Of a stretch of DNA of 35,075 nt, positions 22,153 through 32,112 are shown one piece after another. The position numbers were made by a program, and so were the translations under genes. The notes below the pieces were generated by a model. The model was not told the DNA's origin and did not search any database. It worked only from the letters and a program-made list of their open reading frames with translations. Source of the DNA: Saccoglossus kowalevskii (lineage: Eukaryota; Hemichordata; Enteropneusta; Harrimaniidae). Within the stretch, counting starts at the first letter, position 1. Every line of letters begins with the position of its first letter. Location of the stretch: NCBI RefSeq assembly GCF_000003605.2, contig NW_003155237.1, forward strand, positions 1,330,437 through 1,365,511, read 5' to 3'.

Positions 22153-22927
22153 ACGAACAATCAGTCAAGCGCAGTGAATACAAAAACAAATCATAATCGA
22201 ATTTGTCACTGCATTGTAGGTAATTATAGCACTCTCGTTCACTGTCATTCAATGGACGTGGTATTGTTTTCTAGGTCATTTAAACACACTTACACTAAAT
22301 AATGAATTTATGGCCAGGAAATAAAACCATATTCTAGAACAATGTACTCATTAGTCTTGTATTTTAAAAATACACATCGTCTGTTTTAATTATAGAAAAA
22401 CAAATCAGTTGTAATTATAAAACCATTCTCTGTACGGTCGTTTTCATTGACAATGTTACTGCATTTCAAAAGATAATGTTGTTGACCATATGTACCGCAA
22501 GCTTGGCCATGTGAAGTTCATAATACATGTTTGTATTAATTCACTGATTAATCAAATATGAATTATTCATACTGTACTCGCTGTAACGTTCAAATTACCC
22601 CTGGGGTGATCGTATCACCATATCAGAACCAAATGAATGATTCGCCACATGCGTTGATCAATTTCCCGTGGGTCACATATACACACAATGGAACGTACTT
22701 GATTTACAGCTGAGGAAATAATCATCTACATTGGGGGGAGATTCACTATGCGATTATTCGCGGCAATTCCATTTATTAAACACACGGCTCTGGCTAAATG
22801 ACATGTGCCAAGTAAATAGGCACTTGCCGTAATTTAGAATGCACCAACGTGGTAACAAGGAATGGAAAAATTAGTTATAGTGTGAATAACAATATCATCG
22901 TATGATAATTAGATATATACGGAGGAC

Positions 22928-22996
22928 CCAATGACCGTAAACTAATCGTCGAGAGGTGACTGTTCTCCATTGTTATTGGATAATCACAGTATTCAG
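22928..22996 (+). promoter_or_regulatory. conserved CCAAT..ATTGG block upstream of exon 1B
   Basis: Partner of 17303-17371, with about two differences in 66 bases. CCAAT is at 22928 and ATTGG at 22975, about 295-360 bases before the exon 1B ATG. Its preservation inside otherwise diverged flanks is the main argument for function. Confidence 0.4.
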
Positions 22997-23289
22997 TATT
23001 AGAACTGACGTATTTTACTCACGCTGTGCACTCAGTATCGAGATACTTTCCTCTGCCGTTGAAGACATCCCGATCTACTGTACTTTACTGGAAGAGCATC
23101 TGGCAATTTTAAAATGCCTGGGTCTACTGGTGATATTAAATGTATTTCCAAAAGACGCAAACTCTACACATGCTGGAATAACTGTCATAACTATAACAGC
23201 TATTTGTGTATAGTTCATACAACAAGTAGTTGCAACGCTCACATGTGTGTGGTACCGATGTGTTTATCTGTGGTGTGGAACCACTAATC

Positions 23290-23695
23290 ATGCAAGCAAC
23301 AGAAGGAGGAGGCGGGGGGAGACGCTTCTGTAAACCGAGCCGCATTTTCAGTTTACTCTTCACTCATGTTGGCTTAGCCTGCATGCTAGTCGTATACGCC
23401 GTTATCGGGGCTGCCGTGTTCCAGGCGATTGAAGGACAGTTCGAAATCCGGGAACGAATACATTTAGAGCAGACACGTAACAATGTGTTTGAACTCATCT
23501 GGAATATTACAGTAATCGACGGCCAGGAGAATATCAATTTCACCAGTTGGTCGGAGCAGGTTGCAAACATATTCAGAAAGTACGAGCATGAACACAGACG
23601 AGCCGTTATCCACGGTGTTTCCGATGAACTGCAGCCAGTGAGATGGACATTTTCTGGCTCGTTATTCTTTGCTTGTACGGTGTTCACCACCATAG
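23290..23695 (+). CDS. K2P potassium channel, first coding exon, copy B
   Basis: Same structure as copy A: M1 at about residues 20-44, a cysteine-free cap with NIT and NFT sequons, and P1 ending TTI|G at donor ATAG|GTGAGA, a better consensus donor than copy A's. ATG 23290 is the first in frame after TAG at 23227. It differs from copy A at 13 of 406 bases, ten of them silent; the replacements are R12, N64 and V117. Bases 23509-23637 are identical to copy A, 129 bases without even a silent change. It joins the shared exon over a 2,524-bp intron and is the nearer, probably default, first exon. The product would be 381 residues. Its role would be background (leak) K+ conductance at the plasma membrane as a dimer (family knowledge). 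Confidence 0.92.
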
Positions 23696-26219
23696 GTGAG
23701 AATATGTCGAAATATATTTTGACATAAAAAAGAGAATGATTTACAGTTTTAAACACATTTCTATTATTTTATTAGATTATAGATAGTATACAATATTTAA
23801 CCCTGTTCCAATCGCAACAGCTGTTCCTTTTGAATCAGTGTGTGTATATATAGTAATATTCTGCTATATATTTTTCCGTCGACCATTGGGTAAAATGCAT
23901 TCAACATTTTTGTTGTCGAATATTTTTCATCGGAAGGTGTTCAATATTTGCCTCTGACTGGACACAAGGGCAAATGCCTAATGCTCGTTGTAAAACGTCG
24001 GAATAGAGTAATATCAGACTAAAAACAACTAGCGACACTGCACATAAATAATAATCACACATTCACCAATCACACATGTCCATGCGACTAGGGATCAACA
24101 CGGGTTTATCACTGTTAAAATGTCTGTGCCCTACGCAGGTGACGACTCCCCCGCTTTAACATAGATTTATCGCACTGTGGTTCCCAAACGATACACATAT
24201 CACTCTATGTGTGGCAGATTTTGTTAGGCACGCATATGATTTTAAACACCATGCTAGTACAGCATTTTTGTATTAATTATATTTCACGTGTCATTTTAGA
24301 AATATATTTAAATTGACAACACCTTAAATAGGATAATGTATTCTATTGTGTAATTTCAAAATCATTCAGTTCAAAATCATTAATGCTATTGATCTTCGAA
24401 ACGTGTAATAAAAAATGTTTTTTTTTTGTTTTTTTAAATTATGGCTTATCACTGCCATGGTTAACCGTTAAATACAAGGTTTATCATGTCAAACATGCCG
24501 AGAAAGTAATCGATATATTCAATATGAAGTGGTGGTGCCGCTGAATACATTTATTTTAGTTAGATGGTTTTATATTATCACGGAAAGGTTATATTGACAT
24601 GAGAAATGAAGTGAAGTGAATTTTTCACGGGCGTGACGTCACGGTCAAACTAAACGTTCGCTTGCTTGGAGTAGTTATGTAGCAGGGGTACAGAATACCA
24701 TTGCAGATTCCAAAATCGCATATTAATATTACCCAAAATAAAAAAAAAAATTTGTGACAGACTGTACACCAGTAACACAAATGAGAGGCGATTATATTGT
24801 TGCCGAAATACAGTCATTATAGTAACATTATAGTAACTGTCATTTACGTGGATTGATCACAGTAATAATACGTGCTTGTGGCGGGGTACAGGGGATGGCA
24901 ATCTGTTAGTCCATTTATGCCTTTGTTCGCCTAAGTTATGTTTTGTTTCCTTGGAGACTTAACAATATGACCTAACCAGTGACATGTCTATAAACTAAAT
25001 GCATTGGCGGAAAACAGTTTATTTAATTGCAATGTAAATTGCAACAATTTGCCACAAAATGTATTGGTACAAACCCTGCAATCGACTGAGAAATAATTTC
25101 AAATCAAGCAGTGTTTACTGAATAATGATCGGGATTATGTTCTATGTTATTGACAAAGATATTTTATATTTAAAAGAAAATGCACAACTGCTTAAACTAT
25201 ATGTATAATATCTCGTTATCGATACGGCATACGTGGCTGTGTGCCTGACGCTCAACTGCTTCAGGCAATACCATGAATGTTCCTTCGCATGTAATGACTA
25301 TAAGAAAAGGTTAATTAAACAAATGGCGTTCAATATAATACATACAGACATGTTGATTTAGCGAAATGAATAACCGCTAAATAAATATCAGTTTTCGCCT
25401 GCATATAACTTAGCATGATGTATGCTAATAAATAACCGCCTTACTCTTTCTCTGATGAAGTCTAAGTTATGCCAAGGAACGATACAGCTGATAGAATCAC
25501 CACACACAGAAGTGTTTCTTGCCTACAAGTTAATCGAGTTGTTTAGCATTTGCATAGTTTTGCTGAACGTGAATACAAATGTGCATAAATTGTATAAGCT
25601 CCACGGCTTGTAGAACATATAAATGAATTTGATTATAATACATATCTCTGAAGGAAGTGATGTTTTGCCGGCGTTTGTTTGTGTTCCTGATTTTAGGCAT
25701 TATAAGTTGCCCTTGGCACGAGGACCAATCCATAACAAATTGATAGAGATGTGGAACCGGTTTCAATTTAGAGAATTTGTTTTGTTTAACACATAACGTT
25801 ATTGATGGATTTTTGAAAATGTCAGGAAGGGTTGGCTTTGCCACTGGGACCAGTCGATTAGATTTAGGTAGAGACTGAAGTGGATCAGGTTTTCATGGTA
25901 ACTGAATTTGTTTCAACAAGTTATGAAAAGAGTGATCATTAGATTCCAGTTGACATAAGTACAAATCAATTAAATATTGGGAAATATGGATCCAGTGTAA
26001 CAGTAATTTTGGGAATTATTCTTCTTTTATGGTTATGGTTATGGTGAATGTACATGTGAATATGTATATGCAAGACATCGAGGTGCACATGAATGCGAAT
26101 GCATATACATTTCTTATCAAATGAATGTCCATATAGTTCAAGTCGCACTAAAATGATGCTCCCCCAAAACATACCGACAGTTTACTTGAGAATAATTATT
26201 TTTCTTTCTACTTCACCAG
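23696..26219 (+). other. intron of transcript B
   Basis: GTGAGA..TTCACCAG intron in phase 1. It splits the first glycine codon of the GYG filter. It contains the rest of duplication unit 2, including the block around 24,600-24,665 with a perfect TGACGTCA (24634-24641; unit 1 has TGACGTTA), and a short (TTATGG)3 run near 26,027. The acceptor has a pyrimidine-rich tract (TTTTTCTTTCTACTTCACCAG). Confidence 0.85.
24119..24159. mobile_element. TTAA-flanked relic insertion absent from unit 1
   Basis: Unit 2 has about 41 extra bases here relative to unit 1 (near 18495). They are bounded by TTAA (24115-24118) and TTAA (24156-24159). The right end, read on the minus strand, is AGCGGGGGAGTCG, matching the left end of the gap element at 11745. 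It looks like an internally deleted copy of the same TTAA-inserting family, and it arrived after the segmental duplication. Confidence 0.55.
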
Positions 26220-26959
26220 GATATGGACATATGGCACCAGAGACAACAGAAGGTCGTGCTTTCTGCATGGTATATGCATTCTTCGGCATTCCTCTACTTA
26301 TGCTGGTCCTAGTTGATTTGGGTTCATTGCTTGCAAGAGGAACCAAATTGTTATATCTTAAAATATTTCGACCGTACATCAACAAGACAAGTGGTAAAGT
26401 GTCTTGTTTCAAGAACAAACGGGGATCTGCAGATATACAGCAAAATTCTATTAGGGATGAACGTGGAATTGAAAATCCTGTTCCCGTGAACGAGGGTGAG
26501 AATAATAGGAATGATAACATCTTTAAAAGTGATTATGGCGGAGATGTTATAGTGATGGAAAGCCAGGAAGGTACAACAAATAAAAATGACAAAGAAGAGC
26601 ATGATGAGATGGATATTCCTATGTTGGCGATCATTGCCTTTGGATTTCTATACATGTGTGTATTAGCGGCACTTTTTTCAGCATGGGAAGAAAACTGGGA
26701 TTACTTCGAGTGCTTTTATTTCTCTTTTATTACACTGAGTACCATCGGGTTTGGTGATTTGGTTCCAGAACATCAAAAGTTCACCATAGCATCATCGTTT
26801 TTTATTCTACTGGGCATGACTGTGATGACGATGTGCATCACATTATCGCAGTCCAAAATACAGCACTCGTTAACGTGGATGGGATGGAGAATCGGTATCA
26901 AACCAAAGCCCAAAGAAGACGATGCGCAAAAAGATGGTGGTGGTGATGTACACGCGTAG
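26220..26959 (+). CDS. K2P potassium channel, shared last coding exon
   Basis: This exon completes either first exon. The first two bases finish glycine 136, giving TIGYGHMAP, the first selectivity filter. M2 is about residues 148-174 and contains the GIP motif (158-160). A hydrophilic M2-M3 loop of about 90 residues follows (175-267), longer than in TWIK or TASK channels and reminiscent of TRESK and nematode TWK proteins. M3 is about 268-290. P2 carries TIGFG (310-314), and M4 is about 323-347. The C-tail is short and charged (Lys/Asp/Gly), and TAG is at 26957. Total length 381 is normal for K2P. GYG in P1 with GFG in P2 fits K+ selectivity. By similarity I would call it an invertebrate TWK/TRESK-like subunit, but the subfamily is uncertain. 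Confidence 0.95.
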
Positions 26960-26960
26960 A

Positions 26961-27012
26961 GCAGGTGAATTGGAACATATACAAGTGCAGGTGAATTGGA
27001 ACTTATACAAAT
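26961..27012 (+). repeat. 26-bp direct repeat x2 in the 3' UTR
   Basis: GCAGGTGAATTGGAAC followed by WTATACAARt occurs twice head to tail, starting two bases after the stop codon. This may be a simple slippage duplication. Confidence 0.85.
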
Positions 27013-27151
27013 CAAACTAACAACACATAAATTGATACAATACAAATATGTGAATATTATGTTTTGAAAATGCGATATGATATAAAATTGGCATAATTTA
27101 AATATTGGTTATAGTAATGTTTATAGTTTATTTTACACATATTTGTAAATC

Positions 27152-27157
27152 AATAAA
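27152..27157 (+). terminator. AATAAA poly(A) signal
   Basis: Canonical AATAAA 193 bases after the K2P stop codon, followed by TGTATGT and TGTACAT, which are T/GT-rich. Suitable as the cleavage and polyadenylation signal of the shared last exon. Confidence 0.65.
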
Positions 27158-27180
27158 TTGTATGTACCAGTGTACATCAT

Positions 27181-27566
27181 TCCTACCATGAAACTGGATA
27201 GACAATTTTAAATCAGTGCCATGGACATTAAACTGATTCCTTTCACATCAAAGAGATTCTATTTTGAACTAAACAATTATGGTAAAATGCTTTCTTAAAA
27301 TTTACAAGGGTATTTCTACTATTATATAGTGGACAAATGTAAGTGTTTCCTGTCAGAACTATTCCGACATTAAAATCAATTCAATTTATATGACATACAT
27401 AGATCAGCAACATGACAGATTTAGCATTTAATGTGTGCATACATGCAAACATAATGACAGCAGATATTATCAGAGAACTCAGCAAAGACATTAACAAGTA
27501 CACACACATATCGATTCGTATGGTTCTAATGTGCATCCTGATGCCTTCTGTAGAGATATTTACAAA
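27181..27566. other. non-coding region
   Basis: AT-rich DNA downstream of the K2P poly(A) signal. Nothing recognised. Confidence 0.5.
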
Positions 27567-27880
27567 CAACACATCACCACTCAAAACAGGCAAGACATAT
27601 ATCACTACTATAACCCCAAAGATATGTAGTACCACTCGAACTGGACATGACACATAGCACACATCGAACCTGGAAAGATAGTCATCACCAATTATCACCC
27701 CTTGAATATAACAAGACAAATATCAACATATGTATCACCTCTCTAACCTGACAATTTATCGCTTTTCCAAAATGAGAAGATACATTTACCCAATGAAGTG
27801 TGACAAAAAAATTATAACTTCTTGAACCGAACAAGACATTCAAAGCCTCTTGAACCAACCAAGACATGTATCACATTTCA
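27567..27880. repeat. degenerate minisatellite, about 28-bp theme
   Basis: Variants of ATCACCNCTTGAACC followed by AACAAGACATAT recur irregularly, for example near 27,585, 27,632, 27,690, 27,737, 27,820 and 27,850. Units are strongly diverged and of uneven length. No coding frame is kept. Confidence 0.45.
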
Positions 27881-28043
27881 AAACTAATCTATTCTATGAA
27901 TTCGGGATGACATAACCTTTAACTGTAAATGGTGAGGGGTGTGGCTTCTTAACTCTCTTGATGATTGAAAGAATTATTGTATGTGCATGTTGTTTCATAT
28001 ATATCCACGCGGGTAGGGCATACAAAATCTGGACCCCGAAGAA

Positions 28044-28073
28044 ATATTGGAATGCATGTAGGGGTTCCAATAT
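28044..28073. repeat. 9-bp hairpin
   Basis: ATATTGGAA (28044-28052), a 12-base loop, then TTCCAATAT (28065-28073). Just upstream of the 202-bp duplication. Confidence 0.6.
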
Positions 28074-28105
28074 ATATCAAACAGGGATCGAACATTATAT
28101 TTACG

Positions 28106-28511
28106 AATCTGTACCAACAACTAAGGTCTTGCAATTATCCCATATTATTTAATTACCTAATCTGATTTGAATCAGAAAAAATTGTATTATGTCAATGTGT
28201 GCACAAACAGTACTTAACTAGATATTGAACCTTTCATAATTAATATTTTTACAATTCATGTCATACAGTGAAATAGAAAAAGACTGAACATACATAAATA
28301 ATATACAAATCTGTACCAACAACTAAGAACTTGCAATTATCCCATATTATTTAATTACCTAATCTGATTTGAATCAGAAAACATTGTATTATGTCAATGT
28401 GTGCACAAACGGTACTTAACTAGATATTGTACCTTTCATAATTAATATTTTTACAATTCATTTCATACAGTGAAATAGAAAAAGACTGAACATACATAAA
28501 TAATATACAAA
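28106..28511 (+). repeat. 202-bp tandem duplication (two copies)
   Basis: 28106-28307 and 28308-28511 are nearly identical, with only a handful of substitutions by eye. Each copy contains an imperfect palindrome TCTGATTTGAATCAGA. The high identity indicates a recent duplication. It is non-coding. Confidence 0.9.
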
Positions 28512-30826
28512 TACAGTTAACGAGTATGCACGGGACTGAAAATTGAAATCAACCCCCGAGATATGATTCTCACCTATTACCTGAATTAAGTGACTTATTT
28601 TACAAATACAAATTACTGAGACAAAATGTTTAATTCATATTACATGAATGTGTATACCTGTAATTGTTCAATGGCATCTCGTTATTGTAATCTGTTTGAA
28701 ATGTCTAAGTGCCTTGTTTTGCAAACATGGTGACTGACAGCGCTATGGCATAAATCCTCATTTTGCACAAGAGCTATCAATAGAATAATTGGTGCAATAC
28801 AATGTTTCATCTTTAAAATAACATGGACATATGTAAATGATTTTTGGAGTTTTTATCTAATTAAAATGTCATGTTTTAATATTATAATATATTGATTTAG
28901 ATTTAACTTGCTTCATAATAAACATGGATTTGTACCGGTACACTAATGACATATTGCCAATATCCGGTAGTTTGATTATCGTCAGCTTCAATAACTCCCA
29001 AGGTTTCAATTCATTAAAATTTCAAATTCAATTAACATATTTATTGTACTTTGAAATTGCATGTCTTTCTCTCACATTATCTATTTCTGTAGAGTCTTAC
29101 AATATAGTTCTTTCAACTTTTGTATTTGAATGGAAAATTTCATTATTTTTTTGTGAAAAACAATTTTGTGCAATAAAGAAATTTATTTCGTTTACAATTG
29201 AAAATGTGACAAATACTGAACTACATTCAGATAGAGTGGGTATATGATATATCGCATATTATATGATACATAAACAGTTCATTCCATTCATTGGCAACAA
29301 AATGAGTGAATTTCAGCTTACACGTCATCGACAAGCATATTTAATAGCTACGAGTCCTGTAGTATAAATAACTTCATAAAAAAAGATGTTTGGCTCCTTT
29401 GTATCAGGATTATTTATTACAGAACTACCTTAATGTACACATTACCATATGTATACAATGCATTACTACGTTGAGCTCTTCACTCAGAAAATTGTTAAGA
29501 CGTCCTCTTCCCCAAGCTCAACAGTAGTACAAGCTCAAAGACAGACGCATTTGAGCCCAGTTGTCTGCCTGTTGAAGATATTTTGTGGTTTCCAGTTAGG
29601 ATTACAAGATTTGGTTTTAAGATCTTCTGCAAGAAATTATTTTATGTGCTGGTTATTTTCTCAGGCCTTTTCACCGGATCAAAGGCATTTATTTACGAGA
29701 ATAAGCAAGATAAAAAAAGCATAACTCATTATTTTCTCATTTGAACGTGTTGAACATTCCACTACAAATATAACTATACGCCTGTCTGAGAAAACGTGTC
29801 CTCAATTTAATATTGCAAATCGTCGGGGGAGGCTATGTGCTATAATCATATAGTTGTAAAAATACTTAATCAATATTGAAGTTGTAAAGTTGATAAGCAT
29901 ATTATTTCATTTTCTAGTAAATAAATTATTGAGCAATATTTGCCACAAGCAATATGATTTGGTAATTTATATATGATGTTATTATTAGTACATATGCCAC
30001 TGACAACACCAGGGGTGTATGTGAGTACCTACAATTGTTTTTAAATCTAAGATGAGATCAAACCATGTGACTAATAGTAAATCAATTTCCAAAGATTAGT
30101 GCACACAAACCAAATTTGAAATCAATGTGGTTAGTTTTTCTAAAACGTTTAAATTGACAATACATTTCAAAATCATTCAGTTCAAAATCATTTTTAAAAC
30201 GTTTTATATATTTTTGTCAGTGAATTGGTTATATACTTTTACAAAACGTCACATAATATCTCACTCTTCTATTTATATCGGTTATATTGACATGTGTACA
30301 AGGAACAAAACAAAATGATCAATTTTAGCAACAAATTACATTTTATCATCATTTTACAATTTGTCATCTATGCACACAATACCCAGTTAGTAGTAAAGGT
30401 GTTTCTATAACATATGAAATTAGGTATGCGCATAATTAACACTGGATCACCCAAATACGTTAAACCATAAGCATAAAACTAGGTTAGTATTAAATATGTA
30501 TATATATTAGACTTATGTCAGTAATATATGTGTATATCATGCTGCCACAGTTTTTTTCAGATTGCCTGATAAGTTTGATAAAAAGAGAATTCGCATTTTT
30601 TTCAAATTTTGCATGGCTACCACACCTTGTAACCAATCTCAAAAAGAATTTCAAAAATAAGGAGCACTGACATACCCTTCCAATAATCCAAACTCAGCAG
30701 TCGAGTAATGGGCATATAATACTATAACAATATACAAAGCATATTTACACACATAAATCAACGTACACGTGTACAGAAACGAATAGTCTTGGAGAACAAA
30801 TAACTTTAATACACATGGTACACGCA

Positions 30827-30841
30827 AAAAAAAAAAAAAAC
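30827..30841. repeat. poly-A tract
   Basis: Fifteen A following ACACGC. It could be a retroposon tail or a simple homopolymer. No upstream retroposon body was recognised. Confidence 0.7.
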
Positions 30842-32083
30842 AGTTGAAGATTTAAGGCATTTTATGAAATTTTCCTAGTTTAGTAAATTCCTTAAATGCG
30901 TGTTTGTTTTTTTTGAGCATTACATAATATTTGAGAATATATCATAGTGTTAATGATCGACATAGTCACTCAGTACGTGTCCATCTAAAAATGGTAAGAT
31001 GACGTCATACAGTTTTTGTGAATTTTAGTTACAGGGGGAGACGTGTTGTTATTCAATAGCTTATTGATTAGAAAGAAGTAATGGCAGTCATGTATCATCG
31101 CATTATTGGATTAACCTAGAGTCACGTTATAATCAGGAGAAGCCAGGTGTATCAACCACCGACAAGGACACTTACTACAGAATGTATAATATAATTTTAT
31201 TTGAGCGTCAACTATTGTTCTACAAGACTGTCAAGGGTAGTTACAGAGGTCAGCCACCTAAAAATTGTCTGCATAGACAGAGTTGGCCACTTGATTTGCC
31301 TACTCGTAAATGTGCAGTTTAACGCGGGCCTCTCTCATATACAATAGGATGTGGACATCTCAGCTGATTAACCAGTCATTGCCGGGTATTTTCATTCATT
31401 CATTTCATTGATTTCATTCTAAAATGTTGATATAATCAAGTATACTTCCAATATTTCGAATTTCTGAAATTGTTTTTTAACTTCCTTCTTTAATTGCACA
31501 TCCTGTGTCATAATTGCTGACTGATAAAATTATATAACCTAATTAATAGCGTGGTTTGTATAACTGTAATTCTGCGACTACTATGTTGTATGTTCTAAAA
31601 ACTCGCCATTCAGTAACTGTGAACATTGTTACTTTAGGGGAACTGCATCAGTATTTGTCGTAGTAGTTGCGGTAGCTGAAACAGCCATAGTTCTGCTTCT
31701 CCAGTGTACAACCTGACACAGTTGTTCCCTCACCCTCTGATTGATTCATGTAGAATTCATTTCGACAAGTGTAAATAACTCTTTATAGGCCTCTGGTGAT
31801 AGAATGTAATGCCACGCAAGGGCATTCCATCAACTGACACATCTAATCTGAAGATGTGTGTCCAGGGAGAAACATCTAAGTACATACGATTAGTTTCCAG
31901 ATTGAAAACACAATATGACACCTGCGTAATGTACAATATTATTAAACTCTTGGTTTAAACATAATGGCATGGCATGGTATGCTAATAGCGTTATGTTGTA
32001 GCAACCAGGATGGGATGGACCAAAGACTCATGGGTAATTGCATGAAAAATTGCCACTAAAGTGTCTTGAATGAAGTCCCTCTA

Positions 32084-32112
32084 TAAGGATCATTTTCTAG
32101 AAATGATCCTTA
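32084..32112. repeat. perfect 12-bp hairpin
   Basis: TAAGGATCATTT, loop TCTAG, AAATGATCCTTA. The stem is perfect with a 5-base loop. No neighbouring gene explains it. Confidence 0.75.

Larger units (their letters stand above)
18036..23289 (+). other. intron of transcript A with upstream DNA of copy B
   Basis: This is the intronic path from the copy A donor. It contains the rest of duplication unit 1, the unduplicated spacer (20251-21769) and the upstream part of unit 2. No remnant of a second GYG/M2 exon was found between copy A and copy B. Copy A therefore has no 3' exon of its own and would need the shared one at 26220. Confidence 0.6.
21770..25955 (+). repeat. tandem segmental duplication, unit 2
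   Basis: Same-orientation partner of 15965-20250. It carries exon 1B and ends about 265 bp before the shared last exon. Relative to unit 1 it lacks the 16,050-16,365 segment and the (TA)n tract, and it carries a TTAA-flanked 37-bp relic at 24119-24155. The unit offset is about 5,660 bp at the exon. Confidence 0.85.
26960..27180 (+). other. 3' UTR of the K2P gene
   Basis: Non-coding sequence after the TAG stop. It begins with a 26-bp direct repeat (26961-26986 and 26987-27012, two mismatches) and runs to the AATAAA signal. Cleavage is expected shortly after 27157. Confidence 0.65.

Noticed and set aside
21864-22302. Two overlapping plus-strand open frames of 110 and 122 codons in unit 2
   Set aside because: The aligned DNA in unit 1 has indels and no matching frame, so coding is not conserved. 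The region is more likely upstream regulatory DNA.
22956-23213. 85-codon open frame just upstream of exon 1B as a possible N-terminal extension
   Set aside because: It ends in a stop, and an in-frame stop precedes the exon 1B ATG. The unit 1 equivalent encodes a different peptide.
23364-23756. 130-codon minus-strand open frame
   Set aside because: It is antisense to exon 1B and has no recognised domain. It is a shadow of the K2P coding frame.
26182-27045. Minus-strand open frames over the shared last exon
   Set aside because: They are shadows of the K2P exon, which has an unmistakable filter and membrane segments on the plus strand.
32084-32112. Hairpin read as a rho-independent terminator
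   Set aside because: The window is eukaryotic nuclear DNA; the stem has no following T-run and no bacterial gene is present.
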